Made by a program: the position numbers and the translations under genes. A stretch of DNA of 64,000 bases from Subtercola endophyticus (GTDB lineage: Bacteria > Actinomycetota > Actinomycetes > Actinomycetales > Microbacteriaceae), in contig NZ_CP087997.1 in the NCBI RefSeq assembly GCF_021044565.1, positions 1,674,001-1,738,000 on the forward strand, in the 5' to 3' direction. Of the stretch, positions 34,501 through 42,744 are shown piece by piece (the first letter of the stretch is position 1; each line of letters begins with the position of its first letter). The notes under the pieces are model-generated. The model saw nothing but the letters and a program-made list of their open reading frames with translations. It made no database searches and was not told the DNA's origin.

Positions 34501-34996
34501 GGTCGTTCTCGGCCCACTCCACACGTTGACGCAGCTGAAACTCGGTGGGAGCACAGATGAGGTTCACTTTGAGCAGTTCGGTGTGCGCCTTGAGGTGGCT
34601 GTAGTCGGGGTTCACCGAGGGCAGCGACAGGGTGATGTAGTCAGACACCGTCTGTGCGATGGCGTCTTGCAGGGCATCCTGTTCGCGGCTCGGCGAGGCC
34701 GAGCGCACCTTCACGAGTCGCACGAGCGTCAGCGGTTCGCGCGCCAGAGCCTCGAACAGGTCGACATCGATGCGCTGAATCTCCCGGTTCGCATCGACGC
34801 CCAGCGCCCACGCCCGGATGCTCGGCGGGCTGTCGGGCAGCATGCTCACCCGCTCGGGTGCGACCCAGAGCGCGGGGCCTACGAGCGAAAGGCCCACCCA
34901 TTGCTCGGCGAGCGCCGCAAGGCTGTTGCCCTGCTCGCCACTCGGCAAGAGGATGATGCTGACCGCACCCTCTGCCCAGACTCCCCTGGTAGCCAT
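31529..34996 (-). CDS. Large two-TM protein of the tubulin-like cassette, C-terminal zinc ribbon
   Basis: An 1155-aa protein with no recognised whole-length family. Residues 1-670 are soluble; two membrane helices lie near 675-697 (VSTIIIVALGALLFFLPRLF) and 705-729 (WMIVTGVIVALVLFVFGFMA); a second soluble region follows; a Gly/Ser/Thr-rich linker spans about 949-985; and the protein ends with CPRCGKTTC...CTNSGI, a four-Cys zinc-ribbon-like motif. Soluble parts begin with AVSIILLPSGEQGNSLAALA. The ATG at 34996 lies 19 bp after the tubulin-like gene. Probably the membrane effector or scaffold of the system; function unknown. Confidence 0.7.
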   Translation of the reverse strand: MATRGVWAEGAVSIILLPSGEQGNSLAALAEQWVGLSLVGPALWVAPERVSMLPDSPPSIRAWALGVDANREIQRIDVDLFEALAREPLTLVRLVKVRSASPSREQDALQDAIAQTVSDYITLSLPSVNPDYSHLKAHTELLKVNLICAPTEFQLRQRVEWAENDQGITLVASPEDRSSPWAGDAFVRDNERFVGFTLMHIATVSGIWNGVPNGSLDTFEREASAASGIFMPRVFVNGVVTDGLARRVAAQVLDQAADPSSALIDPSRGVPAEGTAAIPDDRIDDYVTAMVDSAFELDDAKLSYHRPSVDMKVPRERINPARQFAMFFAFAFEKLRWMPRWFFTFNRSGAASVTHSLFQGDEGRLEVVSGDKSKVDTRDRLLLQTRAAVLEAESKAQDALHSPAAASALRSTPRLWTGLRELVFGSLDGSANLVDRGFTPIEEKIPVFGRVSDVLPETTDEWVFPAETVPAPPGFPATVSSANLHEGATLRDDLTEAIRTTQADADALATRYAHAQGEYISASKRFETLKQYLISNGAISLNDEGEIAALIPPIDDDVVGGSGDDPYAGIRPYLNECVALPTKLQSLEHTGTDLGDQRIRVEAQLEQYRAALVSFESWLALRERSFLWKMLGRMNSTRDRIRTDLAYFEHRLTAVTLPAPGALVRLRQAFHLRVLVSTIIIVALGALLFFLPRLFGFVRDWSLYPADWMIVTGVIVALVLFVFGFMAAYYRGWSSYDRTVNLTLEDLNQLADASAAGRSELHRLNSLYIQAMDWLELLAVSLHTPWTVDRAWLEAGLDGGDNHSMPFAMQIAQAFEGNSAESIRLQHSAAHSLVRVGWRAEAFEEMLLQIGARLGLSADQLGLDALDHDLPHASNNSRRIVRQNMTDENLLLAVARVRLRELIAAVQSGALYEARPHVRRLVSDPLAALQADATGIERSSGADVFGTFDGASGAGGAGGLGGAGGSGGTGGSGGTGGTGGSSRGGFTGPTLDWSDFLTEALGAEGDPVTPLSALGIAPFELQDGHHHEPATYLVLPQRLAREVRQKPGHELHVTTYSDAVARPLDVVIRIDLVGPLPLSAVHLWGDSKRRHPELAEALAAVQAGMDAGFDAGGAGGSGRASVGAPTLAPRCPRCGKTTCPAADPRSGAACTNSGI

Positions 34997-35015
34997 ACTC
35001 AGATTCTCGACTTCA

Positions 35016-38000
35016 CTAGATGCCCGACTTCGCGGCCTTGGTCTCGACCACGCCATCACGAAGGTCGCCGAGAATGCGCACGATGTCGTCGCGAATCTCC
35101 CAACTCACCGGGTAGTTGTAGACGCTCGTCTTGATGTCTTGGGTCGCGATCTCGTCGATGAACTCTTCACGCTCTTCTTCGAGAAACACGCGCAGCGCTT
35201 CCTGGCGCCCGGCCAGCGTCTGGGCGGGCATGCCGGCGCGCGTTGCGTCGGGCTCGGGCGCGTGCGGGCTGAGCCGGCCGTCGCGAATCCAGCCCTCGAG
35301 CGTGCGCGAGAGCTGGCCTGCCGACGAGCCGCCGAGATCCATGAGCACATGGTACGCACGAAGCGGCTTCAGCGACCCCTCCGAACTCACGAGGGCCATC
35401 GCCACGATGAGCGACTCGAGCACGATGCCCGGGTAGTCGTTCGAGGGGGCGATACCCGGGTAGAGCAACGGGTGTGGGAACGAGACGAATTCGAGGGCAT
35501 CCGGATCCCACACGCCGAGCGCCGGGCCGCGGGCGTCGTCGCTCGTATCGACGGTGAGCTGGCCGAGCGCCTTGGCGACGTACCAGCCGCGCAGCAGCGA
35601 CTCGATCACTTCGGGGTCGGCGGGCACCGATTCCATGAGCAGGCGTGAGCGCTTCCACTTCCAGAACGCGGCGCGCGAGTTGATGTTGTTCGACTCGGCG
35701 AGCCAGCCGCGGGCGATGGGCTCCATGACGGAGTCCATGACGAACGGCTGGTACGGGAATCCCGACATGGCGAAGATCTCGATGCCGTCGACCTTGGCGT
35801 CGGCGAACCAGCCCTTCGACACGGTGTCGTCCCAGACGCCCTGCGTCACCAGGGCGTGCTTCGTGACCTCGTACATTTCGGTACCGTCTTCGAACGGAAT
35901 CGAGCTGAACACGAGTCGAGTGCCTTCGCCGATCGACTTGCCATGCACCTCGCTCAGCAGGCTCGGGTTGAGCTTCACGAGCGGCTCGCTCGATCCCAGC
36001 GCCGCGCGCAGCTGCTCGGTGAAGGTGTCTTTGCGCTTCTTGAACTCGGCCGGGTCGACGTGCAGCTGGTCGAAGTAGTTGCGCAGGTCTTCGGTGATGT
36101 AGCTCTGAAACGCCGTACCCTGGCGCAGCATCCAGACGCGTGCCCGGTCGACATAGATCTCGGGCTGGTCGGCGAATTCGAAACGCGGCAGCTGCGGCGA
36201 GGTCACGACGTGCGTCGCCTCGGCGGTGACGATCGGCTTCCACGAGCGGGTATTACGAATGAGGGTCCACTGCTGTTCGGGCTCGACCGTCTCGTCGCCG
36301 GTGGTGCCGACGAGAATCGTGTTCATGATGCGCGGCATGGCATCGCCGAACTTCAGTCCGCTCGCGGCCGAGGAGACGAGTGACTCGAACTCGTGCGGGT
36401 AGTCCACGTGCGAGGTGAGCAGTCGCTCGTTCGGTGCCGGCTCGTACTTGCGCGGCACCGTGGTGTCGTCTTGGCGCGGCCAGAACTCGTACTCGTTCAC
36501 GCGCCCGTCCGAGTGGTTCGGCTCGGCTACTCGCGACTGCAGCGCCACCAGGCTCGAGGCGAGGTGGTTCTTCAGCGGCTCGATGAAGTCGCGGCGCAGC
36601 TGACTCAGCAGCGCGCTGGCGCACTCGCGCAACCGCGCTTCTGACTCCCACTCGAACGCCTGGCCGATGCGGCCCACGGCGAGGTCGACGGGCTCTTGCT
36701 CGGGCCTGATGGAGGCCTGATTGGATGCCCGGCTCAACTCCTCGTGAATGTAGCTGGGCAGCTGCCGAATCCAATTGCGGCGCAGGTCGGCCTCGGCGGT
36801 GAGGGTTTCGGCGGCGCTCCGTACGACACGGGTGACCCGATTGAGCAGCTCGACCGTCACCGGCAGGCCGTGCTCACCGACCGCCTGCTCTACGGTGTGG
36901 ATGATGTGATCCGGCTCACTCGCCAGCCACTCGTTCAGCTTCACCTGACGATTGGCGGTGTCTTTGGCGAGGTACCGCTCGACCTTGTCGTTGTATTCGG
37001 CAGTGAGGCGCTCGTACCAGACCGACACGTCGAGGCCACCGGCCTTGTCGAGCGAGCCCGGGGCACTCGCCGACTCGAACACGTCTTTCTCGAAGTCGAG
37101 CTGCAGCGTCTTCTGCCCGCTCGCGTCGCGCAGGGCATTGATGACGTCGTTGCGCTCTTCGGTCTCTTCGTCGAGGCGGGCGGCACTGATGAAGCCGGCG
37201 AGCGCCCACGACGCCTTGAGCTCGATCCACTCTTCGCGCGTGCGCTCCTTGAACGACGGGTCGCTCTCGGCGTGCCAGTACAGCATGCGGTCGATGGATG
37301 ACCGGGCGAAGCGCTCGGCCGCGTAGTCCAGAAACTTCTCGCGCCCGAGGGTCACCCGGCCGAAGCCGAGGCTCGAGAACGGCGGTGACTGGTCGATGGG
37401 GCGCATCAGCCGCGACTCGTCGCTGAGCTTGTTCGCGCCCACGTTCGCCGTCCAGTTGCCTGTCGCGTATTCGTCGATGTCGCCCTGAACCCGGTCGTCG
37501 GTCATCCAGGCAGAGATGCTCGTCGCGAGCGCGGAGTACACCTCGCCCTGGTTGTCGAACGAGATCTTCGAGTTCTGCCGGCCGATGATGAACGGGTACG
37601 CGCCGCCCACCTTGTCGCGGGCGCCGCCGTAGCTCGGCGTGAGGCCCTTGCTCTTGAACAGTTCGATCGTCGACTCCGAGGGGTTCTTGGTCCAGAAGCC
37701 GTTCATCGTCTCGGCCACGGTCGCGAGCGCGTTGCTCGGGATGCCCCCGGAGCCCTTCACCTGATCGAACACGTCGGGCGCATAGAGCAGGCTGAAGAAC
37801 TGGTAGGCCCAGGGGTGCGTCTTCGCGGTGGCCTTGATGGCCTCGATCACGTCGAGGTACTGTCCGGCTCCGGAGCCGCCGGCGATCGACGAGACGACGA
37901 TGACGGTCGGGTTCGGCGTGATGCCGCCGTCGCTCTTCGCCTTCAGCACGTCGCCCAGCGTGCGCAGCTGGCCGAGCGCCTTGGCGTCGCTCATCTTGTT

Positions 38001-38429
38001 GATGGCCTCTTGCGCCAACTTCGCGATGTCGCTGAGCTTGCTGAGCGCCACGGCGCGCCCCACCGCCCGAAACTGCCCGGCGCCCTTTGTCACGTCGACC
38101 GGAACCCGTTTCGGGTCGGGCAGCTGCCGAATGACGTCGTTCATCAGCTGCGTGGGAATCTTCTTGCCGTGCACGATACCGCCGAACACCGATTCGTATG
38201 CTCCCCCGCCAGCCACGAGACCTTTGTAGTTCTGCGGCGGCATGAACGGCTGCGGGTAGTCCGCGCCGTCTTGCGTGATCGGGGTGTCGAAATGCAACAG
38301 CTGCCACGCGTCGGGCAGGCCCTCGTGCCAGTCGGCCTGCTGCAGGCGCAGCTCGAGTGCGTGGCGAAGGCCACGCAGCGTCTTTCCGCCGGATCCGCCG
38401 ACGCCGATGATGAGAAACGGTCTGAGCAT
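35016..38429 (-). CDS. Tubulin/FtsZ-like GTPase homologue (Tubulin_2 / FtsZ-like family)
   Basis: A 1137-aa protein. The N-terminal FLIIGVGGSGGKTLRGL is the tubulin-superfamily first nucleotide loop; VIVVSSIAGGSGAGQYLDVI (about residues 176-195) matches the G-box GGGTG(S/T)G of FtsZ/tubulin; between them WQLLHFDTP fits the T2/T3 region. The remaining 800+ residues are family-specific and lack membrane helices. This architecture matches the large bacterial tubulin-like proteins (Pfam Tubulin_2 type) that were predicted to act in membrane remodelling and are often next to VWA genes. It lies six bases after the VWA gene. GTP binding is predicted, polymerisation unknown. Confidence 0.75.
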   Translation of the reverse strand: MLRPFLIIGVGGSGGKTLRGLRHALELRLQQADWHEGLPDAWQLLHFDTPITQDGADYPQPFMPPQNYKGLVAGGGAYESVFGGIVHGKKIPTQLMNDVIRQLPDPKRVPVDVTKGAGQFRAVGRAVALSKLSDIAKLAQEAINKMSDAKALGQLRTLGDVLKAKSDGGITPNPTVIVVSSIAGGSGAGQYLDVIEAIKATAKTHPWAYQFFSLLYAPDVFDQVKGSGGIPSNALATVAETMNGFWTKNPSESTIELFKSKGLTPSYGGARDKVGGAYPFIIGRQNSKISFDNQGEVYSALATSISAWMTDDRVQGDIDEYATGNWTANVGANKLSDESRLMRPIDQSPPFSSLGFGRVTLGREKFLDYAAERFARSSIDRMLYWHAESDPSFKERTREEWIELKASWALAGFISAARLDEETEERNDVINALRDASGQKTLQLDFEKDVFESASAPGSLDKAGGLDVSVWYERLTAEYNDKVERYLAKDTANRQVKLNEWLASEPDHIIHTVEQAVGEHGLPVTVELLNRVTRVVRSAAETLTAEADLRRNWIRQLPSYIHEELSRASNQASIRPEQEPVDLAVGRIGQAFEWESEARLRECASALLSQLRRDFIEPLKNHLASSLVALQSRVAEPNHSDGRVNEYEFWPRQDDTTVPRKYEPAPNERLLTSHVDYPHEFESLVSSAASGLKFGDAMPRIMNTILVGTTGDETVEPEQQWTLIRNTRSWKPIVTAEATHVVTSPQLPRFEFADQPEIYVDRARVWMLRQGTAFQSYITEDLRNYFDQLHVDPAEFKKRKDTFTEQLRAALGSSEPLVKLNPSLLSEVHGKSIGEGTRLVFSSIPFEDGTEMYEVTKHALVTQGVWDDTVSKGWFADAKVDGIEIFAMSGFPYQPFVMDSVMEPIARGWLAESNNINSRAAFWKWKRSRLLMESVPADPEVIESLLRGWYVAKALGQLTVDTSDDARGPALGVWDPDALEFVSFPHPLLYPGIAPSNDYPGIVLESLIVAMALVSSEGSLKPLRAYHVLMDLGGSSAGQLSRTLEGWIRDGRLSPHAPEPDATRAGMPAQTLAGRQEALRVFLEEEREEFIDEIATQDIKTSVYNYPVSWEIRDDIVRILGDLRDGVVETKAAKSGI

Positions 38430-38434
38430 AGTGG

Positions 38435-41356
38435 TTACTGCCTTCTGGGTCGTGGGGGTGGCGGGGCCGCGTTGGGGTCGATTCCGGATGCCCGGGGCAC
38501 CGGTGGAATCGGAGCGTCGCCGCCGCGCGGCGCGGAGCCGGGTGCTGATGGTGAAGTCTGGGGAGGGGGCACCGCGGCCGCGCCGGGTGCTGCCGCGCGA
38601 GCAGGAGCAGGCGAGGGCACCCCCGAGGTAGCCACCGGCGCCGCAGGGACAGGACTACCGCTCGTGGCTGCAGCAGCGGCGGTGCCACTCGCGGCGACGG
38701 TAGAGCCGCTCGTCTGCTCACCCAGCAGCACCCGGGCGCGCGAGACCTTGCCCCACAGTTTCGTGTCGCGGGTGACGTCGAGCATCCGCTCCAAGAACTG
38801 GTCGTGGTTGCGGGGGTCGTTGCGTTTGTACACGACGAGCGTCGCCGGAATCGGGCCGGCGGCGGGCGCCTGCAGCAGGTCGGGTTCGCGAACCACGATG
38901 GCCCAGAGCTTGTTCAGCTGGTCGGGCATGGGCGCGATCATCCCGCTCTCGACCTCGGCGCGACCGCGTGCGCCGCGCAGAGCCGATGGCGCGAAGGGGG
39001 TGAACACGCGCGAACCGGCCGGCGCCACGATCTCGTAGCGCGTGTTGAACAGCCCGGGCTTCGAGCGCAGCAGTCCCAGATCGGCGTCGGTCACCTTCTT
39101 GACCGTATCAAGCTGGCGTTGATAGGCGAAGTCGTCGAGCGACGCGGCCGCCAGATCGGTCCCCACCGGCACGGCCCGCCGATCCAGCGGATCGTCGGGA
39201 ACCGGCGGCGTGGGCCTGCCTCTCGCGCCCTGGATGTTGCCCTGCTGGTCGATGGTCACCGAAAACGATCCGCGCAGCAGCTGACGGCCGTGCGCGATGC
39301 CCGCCGTCACGAAGTTCATCAGCCAGAGCACGAACAAGGCCAGCAGCAGCCCGAGCACGATCAGAATGAGCGCGGCGAGGTTGAAGGCCGTCGCATTGAC
39401 GGGTCGAGTGGTGTCGAACGACACCGCGACGGTCTCGGGCAGGCTCGAGCCGTCGGCCGCCGTGAGAACCACCGGCAGTTTCGCCGTTACGGAGCTGTTC
39501 GCAGCCACGGAATTGCTCGCCGACAGATCTACGGTCACGGTCTGCCCGGCCGGAATGCTCACGCAGCCGTTCGTCAACGGGGCGGTCGAACTCCACTGCC
39601 AGGTGCTCGCCCGATCGGCGGGATCGCTCACGATCGTCGGCGTCGACCCGCTCGGGAAGCACACGGAGCCGGCGGATCCGTCGGCCGGAGCCGTCAGCGT
39701 CAGCGTTCCGGTCGCCGATCCCTTGGTTCCGACCAGCGAGCTGAGCGCGAGCGCCGACGGGGTCACCGTCGGAAAGTTAGCCGGAATCGCGACCTGCAGC
39801 TGCTGCGAGGCGCTCACCGAGGCCAGCGTGAGGTTGCTCTTCACCGTGGCGAGCGGATTCAGCTCGTAAACGAGGTTCAGCGTGCCGCCGTCGTCGGCGC
39901 CGGGGGTATAGGCGAGCGAGAACGAGCCGTCTGCGGCGACGGTCGCGGTGCCGATCTTCTGAGCCGCCGACCCGTCGGCGGGCACCTTCGACACCACGAG
40001 CGAGTACGTGTAGTCGTTCAGGTCGAGGGTGCGGCCGGTGGTGGTCTCGATCTGTCCGGTCAGGGCGCCCGAGACCCCGGCGATGAGGGCGTTGGCCGTG
40101 CTCGGAACGATCTTCAGGCCGCTGTAGAGGTACAGCTCCCGGTCGCCGCCGGCGGGGGTCGTGAGCATCCAGTGCCCGTCGTAGGCAGCGGATGACGCGT
40201 CGACGTCGATCTCGGTGACGCCGCCCGTCGTGGTGATCTTCACGCCCGGATCGGTGCTGCTCGCGGTGAGCGTCGGCAGGCCTGAGCCGTCGGGCGGGGT
40301 GAGCGACCAGGCCGGGTCGACGGTCAGAACGGTGAAGCTCGAGATTCCCGGGTCGATGGTGAATCCGCCGTCGGCATCGAACTGCTGTGGGTAGCCGCCG
40401 TTGATCAGCACACCGAGGTTGGCGAACACGGTCGCCAGCTGCGTCGGGTCGCTGGCCTGCACGAGGGCGCCGTTCACCGAGGTGCTCGGCGGCGGAGACT
40501 GGCCACAGGTCACAGTGGTGCCGTTCACGTCGCCCGAGGACTCGACGAGCGGCCTCATGTACTGCGTCTGCGTCGCGTCGGCCGGGTCGGGGTTCACCGA
40601 GAGCAGCACGCCCACCACGACGACACCGCTGGCACGCAGGGAGTTGAACACGCCGAGGCCGTCGGCCGGCTCGCTCGACCCATCGACCGTATTGCCGCAG
40701 AGGGTGTTCAGCGCCGCGGCGTTCTGGGTGTCGTTGTCGGCGAGGTTCAGGGCGCCGTCGGTCAACCAGACGAGCATCTGGCAACCGCCGTTGGCGGCGT
40801 GCTGCGCGGCGAGCGCCGCCTGAGCGCCGGCTATGCCTGCCGCCCAGTTGGTATAGCCGAGAGACTGCTGCGCGCGAATCGCTGAATTGAGCGCGGCAGC
40901 CTGAGCGTCGGCCGTGTCGGCGCTCACCGGGGTCCAGGGGGTGGCTTGCTTGAAGTCGGTGCCGAAGAAGCCGGCGCTGTAGTTGACTTTGACGCCGCTG
41001 CCGAGGTTCGCGAGCTGCTTGAGGCTGTTGCCGAGAATGTCGGCGCGCACGAAGTCGGGGTCGGTGGCGGTGCTGCCCGAGACGTCGGAGAACAGGCTGC
41101 CCGAGGCGTCGATCAGGTAATACACGTCGAGGTTGCCATTGGTCGCAATGCAGCGGCGCACATCGTCGATGGCGGCGCTGCCGGTGGTCGAGAGCGACGA
41201 GGTGCCGCTGGTGGCGGCGGTCAAAGCTGCGGTGGTCTGATCGGTCGTGATGGCGTCGGTCGTGGCTGTACTCGGCACGGCAGATGCCGCACCCAACCCC
41301 AAGCTGACCCCGACTGCTACGACCGAGGCGAGCAGAAGGGTGGTCACTCGGCGCAT
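38435..41356 (-). CDS. Secreted, membrane-anchored von Willebrand A protein
   Basis: A 973-aa protein. Signal peptide 1-26 (TTLLLASVVAVGVSLGLGAA, then SA). VWA domain about 65-320 with a complete MIDAS: LIDASGSLF (83-87), Thr in GYTNWAAGI (169) and WLTDGALN (199-201). Then Ig-like/Thr-rich beta regions, one TM helix about 659-682 (FNLAALILIVLGLLLALFVL), and a roughly 290-aa cytoplasmic part ending in an Ala/Pro-rich tail. So metal-dependent adhesion happens outside and the tail faces the tubulin-like protein. The ATG shares one base with the upstream stop. Signal-peptide start preferred over the longer frame. Confidence 0.75.
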   Translation of the reverse strand: MRRVTTLLLASVVAVGVSLGLGAASAVPSTATTDAITTDQTTAALTAATSGTSSLSTTGSAAIDDVRRCIATNGNLDVYYLIDASGSLFSDVSGSTATDPDFVRADILGNSLKQLANLGSGVKVNYSAGFFGTDFKQATPWTPVSADTADAQAAALNSAIRAQQSLGYTNWAAGIAGAQAALAAQHAANGGCQMLVWLTDGALNLADNDTQNAAALNTLCGNTVDGSSEPADGLGVFNSLRASGVVVVGVLLSVNPDPADATQTQYMRPLVESSGDVNGTTVTCGQSPPPSTSVNGALVQASDPTQLATVFANLGVLINGGYPQQFDADGGFTIDPGISSFTVLTVDPAWSLTPPDGSGLPTLTASSTDPGVKITTTGGVTEIDVDASSAAYDGHWMLTTPAGGDRELYLYSGLKIVPSTANALIAGVSGALTGQIETTTGRTLDLNDYTYSLVVSKVPADGSAAQKIGTATVAADGSFSLAYTPGADDGGTLNLVYELNPLATVKSNLTLASVSASQQLQVAIPANFPTVTPSALALSSLVGTKGSATGTLTLTAPADGSAGSVCFPSGSTPTIVSDPADRASTWQWSSTAPLTNGCVSIPAGQTVTVDLSASNSVAANSSVTAKLPVVLTAADGSSLPETVAVSFDTTRPVNATAFNLAALILIVLGLLLALFVLWLMNFVTAGIAHGRQLLRGSFSVTIDQQGNIQGARGRPTPPVPDDPLDRRAVPVGTDLAAASLDDFAYQRQLDTVKKVTDADLGLLRSKPGLFNTRYEIVAPAGSRVFTPFAPSALRGARGRAEVESGMIAPMPDQLNKLWAIVVREPDLLQAPAAGPIPATLVVYKRNDPRNHDQFLERMLDVTRDTKLWGKVSRARVLLGEQTSGSTVAASGTAAAAATSGSPVPAAPVATSGVPSPAPARAAAPGAAAVPPPQTSPSAPGSAPRGGDAPIPPVPRASGIDPNAAPPPPRPRRQ

Positions 41357-41874
41357 CACGGATTCACCCACGCGTCGGAGACCACGGTAGCGAGGTTCAC
41401 GATGTGCCAGAGCGCGAGCAGAAAGCTCGCCCCGACCATCCACTTCAGGGCGAGGCTGTAACCGGGCTTCGGCGTGAACGAGCGGTCGCGCAACCCGTCG
41501 CGCTGCCAGATGCGGTTCAACCCGAACGCCACGATCACCACGAGCGGAGTCAGCACGTAGCCGACAAGGCTCAGCCACCACAGCCCGGGCTCGATGATGG
41601 GCAGCGTCAGAAACCACACACTGGATGCCCGGCCATTCACCGCCGTCACGATAACGATCACGATGCTGAGCGCTACCGCGAGCATGCCGATCAGCAGGGG
41701 CAGGGGGCTCGCCACGTCGCGGCCGCCGCTCGTGCCGCGTGCGCTCGCGCCGCGTACGCTCGCCCCGCGTGCGCTCGCCCCGCGTGCGCTCGAGGGCGCA
41801 GACGAGCCGGGCGCGGAGTACCCGCCGGAGGCGCCGGAGCGCGAACGAGGGGCGGGGGGAGGCGGCGTTGTCAT
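41356..41874 (-). CDS. 4-TM membrane protein, first gene of the tubulin-like cassette
   Basis: A 172-aa protein. A Pro/Ser/Arg-rich cytoplasmic N-terminus contains four RGAS-type pentapeptide repeats (15-bp DNA repeat). Four hydrophobic helices follow: LLIGMLAVALSIVIVIVTAV, VWFLTLPIIEPGLWWLSLVG, YVLTPLVVIVAFGL and MVGASFLLALWHIVNLATVV. No known family. It is the promoter-proximal gene of the operon, its TGA overlapping the VWA start codon by one base, so it is a likely membrane partner. Confidence 0.65.
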   Translation of the reverse strand: MTTPPPPAPRSRSGASGGYSAPGSSAPSSARGASARGASVRGASARGTSGGRDVASPLPLLIGMLAVALSIVIVIVTAVNGRASSVWFLTLPIIEPGLWWLSLVGYVLTPLVVIVAFGLNRIWQRDGLRDRSFTPKPGYSLALKWMVGASFLLALWHIVNLATVVSDAWVNP

Positions 41875-42046
41875 CGCACTACACCCCTACTCTTCAAACG
41901 AACCCAGCCATGCACATCCATGCATAAACGCGCGACTGCGAGAGTGCGATTGCACTATTCGGCGTCCGTCCACGATAGCCGAGCCAGTCTGGCAGCCGGT
42001 TGTGTGAACCTCGACAACAGCCTGGGAGGCGCGTCTCGATTGTGCA

Positions 42047-42676
42047 TCACACGCCGATGGCCATGCGGATACCGAGCGTCAACATCACCACCGCAATGAA
42101 CGCGTCGAGCAGGCGCCACGAACTCGGCCGCGCGAAGAATGGCCGCAAGAGGCGCGCCCCGAAACCCAGTGCGAAGAACCAGAGGAAGCTGCCCGCGACG
42201 GCGCCCCCGGCCCACCACCAGCGCTCGTCGACGCCCTGCTGGTTCGCCACCGACCCGAGAAAGATCACCGTGTCGAGATAGACATGCGGGTTCAGCCAGG
42301 TCAGCGCCACCATCGTCGTGATCGCAACTCTGAGGGTCGGCGAGGTCTTCACCTCCGCTGCCACGAGGGCTTTCGGATGCACGGCTCGCCACGCGGCAAA
42401 CAGCCCGTACACGATCAGAAACCCCGACCCCACGATACGAATGATCACCAGCGCCACCGGTGCCGCCGAAATCACCGCTCCGATGCCCAGAACTCCTGCC
42501 GTGATCAGCACTGCATCAGACACGGCGCAGACCAGCACGATGGGCAGAATCAAACGCGCCCGGCCCTCAATGCCCAACCGCAGCACGTACGCGTTCTGCG
42601 CACCGATCGCGATGATGAGCGAGAGCCCGGTGAGCAGGCCGAGCAGAGCGGGCAGCAGGGTCGTGTCGAGGGTCAC
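42047..42676 (-). CDS. lysE: LysE/ArgO-type amino-acid exporter
   Basis: A 209-aa inner-membrane protein of the LysE family with six hydrophobic segments. LSLIIAIGAQNAYVLRLGIE is the diagnostic GxQN motif, and TWLNPHVYLDTVIFLGSV matches the NP-(H)-x-D region. It exports basic amino acids (lysine/arginine) to avoid overload. Divergent from the LysG-type activator with 68 bp between, the textbook lysE-lysG layout. Confidence 0.92.
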   Translation of the reverse strand: MTLDTTLLPALLGLLTGLSLIIAIGAQNAYVLRLGIEGRARLILPIVLVCAVSDAVLITAGVLGIGAVISAAPVALVIIRIVGSGFLIVYGLFAAWRAVHPKALVAAEVKTSPTLRVAITTMVALTWLNPHVYLDTVIFLGSVANQQGVDERWWWAGGAVAGSFLWFFALGFGARLLRPFFARPSSWRLLDAFIAVVMLTLGIRMAIGV

Positions 42677-42744
42677 GTCATCACGTTATGGCGGGATCTA
42701 TATTCAGTACAGCTAATTTTTCTGATGTTGCCTAAGCTCTTCTT

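Noticed and set aside
35167..36243. Arg-rich 358-codon frame inside the tubulin-like gene
   Set aside because: Shadow frame on the same strand, one base out of phase; no domain patterns.
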